The translations under genes and the position numbers were made by a program. Positions 16,863-23,157 of a stretch of 64,000 nucleotides of DNA are shown piece after piece. Position 1 is the first letter of the stretch. Each line of letters opens with the position of its first letter. The notes under the pieces are model-generated. The model was given only the letters and a program-made list of their open reading frames with translations, made no database searches and was not told where the DNA came from. The DNA lies in assembly GCA_963665015.2 (NCBI GenBank), contig CAXXSY010000003.1, forward strand, positions 558,001 through 622,000, in the 5' to 3' direction. The stretch comes from G963662655 sp963665015. Its GTDB lineage: Bacteria > Cloacimonadota > Cloacimonadia > Cloacimonadales > JAIOQZ01.

Positions 16863-17366
16863 TTGAAAAAGATTTGGATTGCACTGCTGATCGTCGCGAT
16901 TGCGCTGATGATCGGCTGCGGAGGAAAGAAAGCTGGAGAGGAAGCCGGACTCGACCTGACACCGGAAGAGGTCTCGTCCAAGGAGATCACCGAAAACGCC
17001 TACGATTTTCTCTATGGAATGAGCCAGACGGGAAGGGAATTGCAAGAAGGTTTTGTGCAGATATCGGACGTGAAAGGCGAATTTCACGAGAAGAACCACT
17101 ACGTGTATGTCTATGATTTTGAAGGTAATTGCATGGCGCACGCTGGCGACCCGTCGCTTCGCGGGATGAACTTGGTTGAAGAGGTCGATGCGGACGGCAA
17201 TCCCATCGTCCGGCAGATGATCGACGCTGCGATGAACCATGGCGAAGGCTGGCTGAAGATCGCAATCGCCGATCCCGAAACGGAAGAGGTCAAGCGCGGT
17301 CGCGTGTATTACAAACGTCTGGGCGACCTCGATTACGTGATCGGCAGCGGCTATTTCAGAAAATGA
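16863..17366 (+). CDS. Lipoprotein with single Cache-type sensor domain
   Basis: A 167-residue protein with TTG start at 16863 behind a strong ribosome-binding site (GGAGG). The N-terminus is a lipoprotein signal ending LMIGC, with Cys19 as the lipidated residue. The rest resembles a single Cache (sCache_2/DUF-type) domain: VYVYDFEGNCMAHAGDPS, LRGMNL, a stretch with GEGWLKIAIADPET, and the closing DYVIGSGYF. Cache domains bind small ligands, often carboxylates, and usually form the outside part of chemoreceptors and kinases. Here the domain stands alone, so it may hand ligand information to a partner. The glycosyltransferase gene downstream overlaps its stop by 4 bases. Confidence 0.8.
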   Translation: MKKIWIALLIVAIALMIGCGGKKAGEEAGLDLTPEEVSSKEITENAYDFLYGMSQTGRELQEGFVQISDVKGEFHEKNHYVYVYDFEGNCMAHAGDPSLRGMNLVEEVDADGNPIVRQMIDAAMNHGEGWLKIAIADPETEEVKRGRVYYKRLGDLDYVIGSGYFRK

Positions 17367-18580
17367 GAATCCTGCATCTTCTGGCGCAGCGACCGGGCAG
17401 GACCGGCAGCGGGATCAATCTGTTGGCGACCCTGAACGCCGGTGCCGGACGAGGCCATCGACAGGCGGTGATCGCGGGAATCCCGGCTTCGGATCGGGAT
17501 AGCGATTTCGGATTCCCGGAGGATACCGTCTTCAATCCGGTGCTGTTCGAGACGGACGAATTGCCCTTTCACGTCGCTGGCATGAGCGACGTCATGCCCT
17601 ACCAGTCCACACGCTACAGCGACATGACTCCCTCGATGATCGAGAGCTGGAAGAAGGCTTTCACTCACGCGATCTCCAACACGATTTGGGATTTCCGGCC
17701 CGATATCATCCTGTCGCATCACCTGTGGCTGCTGACCACGCTCGCCGTGAAACTCCGCGGCAAAATCCCCGTCATCGCCTACGCGCACGGAACCGGTCTT
17801 CGTCAGTTGAAGTTGGCGACAGGCCTCTCCGAAGAGGTGATCACAGGGTGCGAGAATGTCGATCTGGTGCTGGCTCCGAACGGATTCCAGAAAGAGCGCA
17901 TCGAGGCGGAGTACGGGATCGGGAATGTGATCGACATCGGCAACGGCTATCGTTCGGAGTTGTTCTATCGCACGCAGCGTCAACAGAGCGGTCGGATCCG
18001 GCTGATCTACGCAGGGAAGCTGAGTGCGTCCAAGGGTGTTTTACAATTGATCGACGCCTTCGAGACGATCGCGGACGAATCGATGGAGCTACTGGTCATC
18101 GGCTCCGGAAGCGGGGAAGAGGCGCAGGCGATCACGTCCCGCGTGGAGATATCGAAAGCACCCATTACGATGATCGGTGCGGTTCCGCAGGAGAAGCTGG
18201 CGGAGATTTTCCGCACGGGCGACGTCTTTGTGCTGCCGTCGTTTTACGAGGGGATGCCGCTGGTGCTGATCGAAGCGATTGCCTGCGGGATGCGCTGTGT
18301 CTGCACCGATCTTCCCGGCGTTCGACCGTGGCTCGATCCGATCGACCCAGCGCTGGTCGAATTCGTTCCCATGCCGGACATGGCGTCGGTGGATTGCCCC
18401 GAGCAGGATTGCGTTCCGCTGTTTGTGGAAAATCTGGAGGCGGCGTTACGGAAGCAGATCGATTCCGCATGGTCGCGCGGGTTGATCGATTGGCGGAGAA
18501 CGGATGCGTTCATCCGCGGCAAATCGTGGGTGGCGATTTTCGAGAGGATGGAGCAGTTGATGCGGCGGTTGGTCGGGTGA
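17363..18580 (+). CDS. Glycosyltransferase family 4-type (GT-B fold)
   Basis: A 405-residue enzyme overlapping the Cache lipoprotein gene by 4 bases. It shows the two-domain GT-B layout: an N-terminal acceptor domain, and a C-terminal domain with LIYAGKLSASKGVLQLIDA and the E-x7-E signature in FYEGMPLVLIEAIACG, which binds the sugar nucleotide. No membrane helix is visible. GT4 enzymes build lipopolysaccharide, exopolysaccharide or glycolipids; donor and acceptor cannot be told from sequence. The nearby acyl-transfer cassette and the flippase elsewhere in the window fit a cell that makes surface glycans, but no direct link is shown. Confidence 0.85.
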   Translation: MRILHLLAQRPGRTGSGINLLATLNAGAGRGHRQAVIAGIPASDRDSDFGFPEDTVFNPVLFETDELPFHVAGMSDVMPYQSTRYSDMTPSMIESWKKAFTHAISNTIWDFRPDIILSHHLWLLTTLAVKLRGKIPVIAYAHGTGLRQLKLATGLSEEVITGCENVDLVLAPNGFQKERIEAEYGIGNVIDIGNGYRSELFYRTQRQQSGRIRLIYAGKLSASKGVLQLIDAFETIADESMELLVIGSGSGEEAQAITSRVEISKAPITMIGAVPQEKLAEIFRTGDVFVLPSFYEGMPLVLIEAIACGMRCVCTDLPGVRPWLDPIDPALVEFVPMPDMASVDCPEQDCVPLFVENLEAALRKQIDSAWSRGLIDWRRTDAFIRGKSWVAIFERMEQLMRRLVG

Positions 18581-18653
18581 ATATCAATCGCTTGACAGGG
18601 AATTGCCGTCCTGAAAATTCTACCCGATTTTCAAAAAAAACTGGAGGATACCA

Positions 18654-19265
18654 ATGAAGAAGATTTTCGTGATGTTCGTCATCATGACGATAAGTCTGGC
18701 GCTCGTGGCCGGACCGAAGGAAGAAGCGCTGAGCAGCCTCGACACGGCGAAGAAGTTCGTGTCCGGCGATCAGTATTCGAAAGCGGTCGATGAGATCAAT
18801 TTCGCGCTGGCGAAGCTCAACGAGATTCTCGCGCAGAGGCTCATGGAACTCATGCCCGAAGCTCCGGCTGGGTACACCCGTCAGTCGGCCAACTCGGCAG
18901 GACTGGGCGCGGCAGGATCGTTCATGGGTTCAACGAATTCTCTGGCGGCCGAAGCGACCTACGGCAGTGACAGCGGATCGCGCATCGAGCTTACCATAAC
19001 CGTTGGCGGGATCATCGGTCAGGCGGCGTCCTTTGCCAATATGGGTCAGATGTTCGGCGGCGCGGTTGCGGGTAGTTCGACCATCCGTGTTCAGGGCTAC
19101 ACCGGTACGCTCGAATACGATCAGGCGAACCAGTCCGGTTCGCTGACCCTGAAGATCGGCGAGGACAAGAGCGTCATGATCGAGGGTTCGCAGATCGATT
19201 CGGGCGACGTGCTGAAGTCGCTGGCGGAGAAGATGGACCTCGACAGACTCGATCGCGAGATGTAG
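18654..19265 (+). CDS. Secreted or periplasmic protein of unknown function
   Basis: A 203-residue protein with good ribosome-binding site (GGAGG) and a signal peptide (residues 1-19, ending ALVAG). Residues about 22-65 are helical and recall one TPR-like hairpin (ALSSLDTAKKFVSGDQYSKA). The remainder is Gly/Ser-rich and probably beta-structured (GSRIELTITVGGIIGQA, GTLEYDQANQSGSLTLKIG), ending with a helical DLDRLDREM. I do not recognise the family. It has its own 73-base leader after the glycosyltransferase gene and is the last gene before a strand switch. Confidence 0.6.
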   Translation: MKKIFVMFVIMTISLALVAGPKEEALSSLDTAKKFVSGDQYSKAVDEINFALAKLNEILAQRLMELMPEAPAGYTRQSANSAGLGAAGSFMGSTNSLAAEATYGSDSGSRIELTITVGGIIGQAASFANMGQMFGGAVAGSSTIRVQGYTGTLEYDQANQSGSLTLKIGEDKSVMIEGSQIDSGDVLKSLAEKMDLDRLDREM

Positions 19266-19331
19266 ATATTAGGTTTTGTGGCAAACTGAGTGAGTAAATA
19301 GTATCTTCATGATGATGTCTGTTGGCGTTAC

Positions 19332-19360
19332 GTAAGCGCCGCTCGGAGATCGGCGCCTAC
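19332..19360. repeat. Palindromic repeat family F
   Basis: A 29-base palindrome with arms GTAAGCGCCG and CGGCGCCTAC around a 9-base centre. Related but partial units occur at 34807-34824 and 51034-51049. It lies between two convergent genes and could stop transcription from either side. Confidence 0.7.
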
Positions 19361-19402
19361 ATAAGAAAACCGACTTGCCCACTCGATTTGCAATAGCGCA
19401 TT

Positions 19403-20440
19403 TTATTCCATTCGAAACAGTTGCATGGGTGTTTTCTTGCCGCGCAACTGGATAGAACCAGCCGGCGCGAATTGCCGGAATATGTCCGATTTCAATCTTG
19501 AAGCGGTGGATTCGGAGATGTAGATCATCCCGGGTTTCGCCGCTTTCTCGATTCTGGAAGCGGTGTTCACGACGTCGCCGATGACGGTGAGGTCGCTGCG
19601 GTCTTTCGTGCCGATATCGCCCTGAAGGACGTTGCCGCTGTTGATCCCGATGCGGATGTGGATGGGCTGTTTTCCATTTTCATTCCGTATCCTGTTGAGT
19701 TCCGGCAGCGCTTGGTTCATGATCTTGTCGGCGGCGTTAATCGCGTCGTTGGCATCGATAAATGTCGCCATGAGAGCATCGCCGACGAATTTATCGATAT
19801 CCCCCAACGCTTCACGGGTGATCACGTCGCAAATACCAAACAATTCGTTCAGCATGGCGATGGCTTCCTCGGCTCCGTTCAGCTCTGTGTAGCTGGTGAA
19901 TCCGACCACATCCATATAGAGAATGGTCATGTCGCGCACCTTCGTTTGGGCGATCCGATCGTTCGCGGCGAGCTGTTTGACCTCTTCGAAGGTGGTTGCC
20001 GACACGTAGCGCTGGATCAGCTTCTTGAACTTCTCCTGCAAGATGCGGTAGTCCTCCACTGCGCTGATATCGCGGAAAACCTCGATTGATGCCACGATAC
20101 TCCCGTCGTCGTCGTAGATGGGCGAGATGTGCGTCTCGACGGGGAACCGTTTGCCGTTTCGATGCAGCGGATAGACCTTGGCACGTTGCGGCTCGGATGT
20201 CTCGAACACCTTCACGATCGGGCAGTTGCCCACGCAGAGCAGGTTGCCGTCCTCGTCTATGTGATTCAGGATACCGTCCCGGCACGACCGACCGACGACT
20301 TCCTCACGCTTGTAACCCGTGATCTCTTCCGCGCCGCGATTCCAGAACAGAATCTTCCTGTCTGGATCGACGATATACACGCCGTCGAATATCGAATCGA
20401 GGTATTTCTCGATCTCCTTGGTGATGATCGCTTTTTCCAT
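19403..20440 (-). CDS. PAS domain-containing class III adenylate/guanylate cyclase
   Basis: ATG 20440 (GGAG eight bases upstream) gives 345 residues; an ATG two codons earlier is also possible. Residues about 10-135 form a PAS domain of the cysteine-bearing type (CRDGILNHIDEDGNLLCVG, NCPIVKVFE). After a short helix comes a class III cyclase domain with metal-binding aspartates in YMDVVGFT and VGDALMATF, and substrate/transition-state residues in GDVVNTASRIEK. DKFVGD keeps the Lys usually linked to adenine recognition. No membrane segment is seen, so it is a cytoplasmic sensor-cyclase; redox or small-ligand sensing by the PAS domain is possible but not shown. A second cyclase lies at 52664. 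Confidence 0.9.
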   Translation of the reverse strand: MEKAIITKEIEKYLDSIFDGVYIVDPDRKILFWNRGAEEITGYKREEVVGRSCRDGILNHIDEDGNLLCVGNCPIVKVFETSEPQRAKVYPLHRNGKRFPVETHISPIYDDDGSIVASIEVFRDISAVEDYRILQEKFKKLIQRYVSATTFEEVKQLAANDRIAQTKVRDMTILYMDVVGFTSYTELNGAEEAIAMLNELFGICDVITREALGDIDKFVGDALMATFIDANDAINAADKIMNQALPELNRIRNENGKQPIHIRIGINSGNVLQGDIGTKDRSDLTVIGDVVNTASRIEKAAKPGMIYISESTASRLKSDIFRQFAPAGSIQLRGKKTPMQLFRME

Positions 20441-20584
20441 GTGCATTACTCCATTACCGGGTCAAGATAGTCCGCAGGAATCTACTTGTCAACTTGAATG
20501 GTATCAGTTCGATAGCCGTGCCAGATAAAAAATCTTGCCATCATACGCTGCCTGAACAGAATGAATCGACGATAGGGGATATTT

Positions 20585-21949
20585 ATGCAAATCTTGATGA
20601 TTGACGACGATGCCGCGATCCGGTCATCGGTCGGAGAATTTCTGGGTCGGCTTGGACACCGTGTAACGACCTGCGAGAGTGCGATCAAGGCGTTTGACCT
20701 GATGAAGGACGCGCACTTAGATCTGATTCTCTCGGATATCCTGATGCCGGTCATGGACGGGATGGAATTTCTGAAGCTCGCCAAAGAGCGTGATCCGGAT
20801 GTGGTCGTGGTGATGATCACCGGTCACGGAACGGTTCGCAACGCGGTGGAGGCGATGAAGGAGGGCGCGTACGACTACCTCCTGAAACCGCTGGACATGC
20901 TCGAGATCAAAGCGCTTCTGGATCGCGTCGAGGAATACCTGAAACTGCGCGAGAGCAACCGCCGCCTGAACCGCATTCTGCGCGAGTACAGTGATATCGG
21001 CGACGACTTCGTCTTCTTCTGCGACGGGATGCGGGAGGTATCCGATTTCGCACGGACGCTGCACCGAAAGCCTGATATCCCGATCCTGATCACGGGCGAG
21101 ACCGGAACCGGTAAGGAAGTGATCGCACGCGAGATTCACCGTGGCGAAAAGGGCGCGCCGTTCATCGCGATAAACTGCGCCGCCATCCCGCCGGAGCTGT
21201 TCGAGAGCGAGTTGTTCGGGTACGAGGCCGGCAGCTTCACCGGCGGCTCCAGAGAGGGCAAAGCCGGGAAGATCGAGCTGGCGGAAAACGGAACTCTGTT
21301 CCTGGACGAGATTGGCGAGATGCGTCAGGAATACCAGGCGAAGCTGCTCCGATTGCTCCAGGAGCGTGAGTTCTTTCGCGTGGGCGGTACTCGTAAGATT
21401 CGAACCAACGCGCGGATCGTCTGCGCGACCAACTGCGAGATCGAAGAGTGCCTGCAAAACGGACGCATCCGGGCAGACCTCTATCACCGATTGTCTGTCG
21501 GCTGTATCCGGATACCGCCACTCCGGGAGCGCAAAGAAGAGATTGTCCCCTTTGCGAAATATTTTCTCGAAAAACTTCAAAGTGACAAGCGAACTACCTT
21601 CCAGACTATTTCAGAAGATGCCGCGCGGGTGCTCGTGGGCTACACCTGGCCCGGGAACGTTCGGGAACTGAAACACGTCCTGGAGCGCATCTCGTTGTTG
21701 TATCAGGATCGCACGGTCGAGCCGGAGCATGTCGGTCCGCTGCTCAATCGCGATTACAACAAGCCCCGACAGGTGCTTGAAGACGATATTCTCGAGCAGG
21801 CGGGATCGAGCTTCGATTTAAAGGAATGGATCGGCAAAATGGTCAAAACCGCGCTGGAAAGGCACGACGGTAATAAAACGAAGACGGCGCAATATCTGGG
21901 CATCACCCGCAGCGAGCTATACACCTATCTGAAGCATATAGAGTCTTGA
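20585..21949 (+). CDS. Sigma-54-dependent response regulator, NtrC family
   Basis: A 454-residue three-domain activator. The receiver (1-120) has acidic pocket Asp7-9, phosphoacceptor Asp51 (LILSDILMP) and Lys101. The AAA+ domain (about 145-380) has Walker A GETGTGKE (171-178), Walker B TLFLDEIG (237-244) and the sigma-54 contact loop at 216-221, which here reads GSFTGG instead of the usual GAFTGA. A Fis-type helix-turn-helix closes the protein (KTKTAQYLGITRSELYTYLK). It would bind an enhancer and drive sigma-54 promoters after phosphorylation. No kinase is adjacent; the TPR kinase at 9243 is the only histidine kinase in the window. The 3' end overlaps the convergent SRAP gene by 25 bases. 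Confidence 0.92.
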   Translation: MQILMIDDDAAIRSSVGEFLGRLGHRVTTCESAIKAFDLMKDAHLDLILSDILMPVMDGMEFLKLAKERDPDVVVVMITGHGTVRNAVEAMKEGAYDYLLKPLDMLEIKALLDRVEEYLKLRESNRRLNRILREYSDIGDDFVFFCDGMREVSDFARTLHRKPDIPILITGETGTGKEVIAREIHRGEKGAPFIAINCAAIPPELFESELFGYEAGSFTGGSREGKAGKIELAENGTLFLDEIGEMRQEYQAKLLRLLQEREFFRVGGTRKIRTNARIVCATNCEIEECLQNGRIRADLYHRLSVGCIRIPPLRERKEEIVPFAKYFLEKLQSDKRTTFQTISEDAARVLVGYTWPGNVRELKHVLERISLLYQDRTVEPEHVGPLLNRDYNKPRQVLEDDILEQAGSSFDLKEWIGKMVKTALERHDGNKTKTAQYLGITRSELYTYLKHIES

Positions 21950-22611
21950 TCAGGCACTTGGCGCGCGAGGATTTCCGCGAAATTGTTGCGCGGCGAATTG
22001 ACCTGCCCGGATATGGGATAGAAGTCCATCCAATCCGATTCGAGCGGCTTCATCAACTGCATCGAGGTATCGAGATCACCCTCCGAATCCAGCCATTCCA
22101 TTTCCCTTCCCGGCGGCAGGATGACCGGCATCCGATGGTGAATTCCGCGCATCGTTTCATTGGCGTCGGTGGTGAGGATGGTGAAGGTGTGCAGGGGTGA
22201 TCCTCCCGGCGTTACCCAGCGTTCCCACAGCCCCGCGAAGCTGAAGATGGGCTGGTCGCGCAGGAAGATGAACATCGGCTGCTTGTCGGGTTTGCGCCAT
22301 TCGAAAAAGCCGTTGGCGGGGATCAGGCAGTGACGCGCCTTGAACGCCGACCGGAAGCTTGGTTTCTCGTGGGCGGTCTCGCTACGTGCGTTGATGAGCT
22401 TGCTCCCGATGGATTCGTCTTTTGCCCAGAAAGGGATCAGCCCCCAGCGGAACGTCTCCAGCCTCACGCCGTCTTTGTCCTTGCGATAGACCGGCAGCCG
22501 GTTGGTCGGCGCTGCGTTGTAGCGCAGATCGTATGCTTCCAGTTCGTTGATGTACTCGATGTACTTGAACAGGTCTTGCAGACTCGAATAGATGGCGAAT
22601 CTTCCGCACAT
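21925..22611 (-). CDS. SOS response-associated peptidase (SRAP, YedK/HMCES family)
   Basis: A 228-residue protein beginning MCGRFAIY; Cys2 becomes the N-terminal residue after Met removal and bonds covalently to abasic sites in single-stranded DNA. Other family signatures are RYNAAPTNRLPVY, NARSETAHEKPSF, CLIPANGFFEWRK and the catalytic-type His in IHHRMPVIL. It protects stalled forks by forming a DNA-protein crosslink. Start is supported by AAGGAGA upstream. Its 3' end overlaps the sigma-54 regulator on the other strand by 25 bases. No LexA box was looked for with any statistics. Confidence 0.93.
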   Translation of the reverse strand: MCGRFAIYSSLQDLFKYIEYINELEAYDLRYNAAPTNRLPVYRKDKDGVRLETFRWGLIPFWAKDESIGSKLINARSETAHEKPSFRSAFKARHCLIPANGFFEWRKPDKQPMFIFLRDQPIFSFAGLWERWVTPGGSPLHTFTILTTDANETMRGIHHRMPVILPPGREMEWLDSEGDLDTSMQLMKPLESDWMDFYPISGQVNSPRNNFAEILARQVPDQDSICFR

Positions 22612-22635
22612 GGTGGTCTCCTTCGGGAATGTATC

Positions 22636-22741
22636 AACTTCCGAATGTCCGAGCGAAGCGAGGTCTTCTGAATGTTGATTTATGCATCGAACTCCGGCAT
22701 AACATTCGGAAGACCTCGCTTCGCTCGGACATTCAGAAGTT
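22636..22741. repeat. Long inverted repeat, family D, 41-base arms
   Basis: Arms at 22636-22676 and 22701-22741 pair with only two mismatches around a 24-base loop. Each arm begins or ends with the family D core CTTCCGAATGT / ACATTCGGAAG seen in the block at 3841-4683 and at 34744, 43917 and 44211. The right arm reaches into the stop codon of the RsbW-like gene (22740-22742), so this hairpin probably ends that operon's transcript. Confidence 0.85.
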
Positions 22742-23150
22742 ATACCTTATCTCTCTCCAGTACGATTTCGTTGATGTTCATACCGTTTTCGTAGCGGTGG
22801 ATGATTTCGAGAGAAATCTGCCGGACCAGGTGGATGCCCAGTCCGCCGATTTCGCGGTCCTCGAGCGCAGCCAATGTGTCCGGTTCCGGTGTGTCGAGCG
22901 GATCGAAATTGACCCCGTCGTCGCTGATCACGATCCTGATTCGATCATCGGAGATTTCCACCTCGATATCGATCGGATGCCTGTGGTTGTCTCGATAACC
23001 GTAGTTGATGATATTGGTGACCATCTCGTCGAACACGAGGTTGCAGTTGAATTTATCCTTTGCTGTCAGTTCTTCGATCTCGTCGAACGCCTCCAGAAAC
23101 CCTTCCAGCGCGCCGAGGTTGTTGTCGATAGTTTTCGTAAACACGTTCAT
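22740..23150 (-). CDS. RsbW-like anti-sigma factor serine kinase (HATPase_c_2)
   Basis: ATG 23150 gives 136 residues (MNVFTKTIDNNLG) and lies 7 bases after the stop of the upstream gene; the frame is open further back into that gene but such a start is unlikely. The protein is a GHKL-type kinase: N-box LVFDEMVTNIINYGY, G1 box ISDDGVNFDP, and G2 box IGGLGIHLVRQI. RsbW/SpoIIAB relatives bind and inhibit a sigma factor, or phosphorylate an anti-sigma antagonist, in partner-switching circuits. No STAS partner or sigma factor is in the window. It is the last gene of an operon with the alpha-2-macroglobulin and the barrel protease. Confidence 0.88.
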   Translation of the reverse strand: MNVFTKTIDNNLGALEGFLEAFDEIEELTAKDKFNCNLVFDEMVTNIINYGYRDNHRHPIDIEVEISDDRIRIVISDDGVNFDPLDTPEPDTLAALEDREIGGLGIHLVRQISLEIIHRYENGMNINEIVLERDKV

Positions 23151-23157
23151 GACACGC

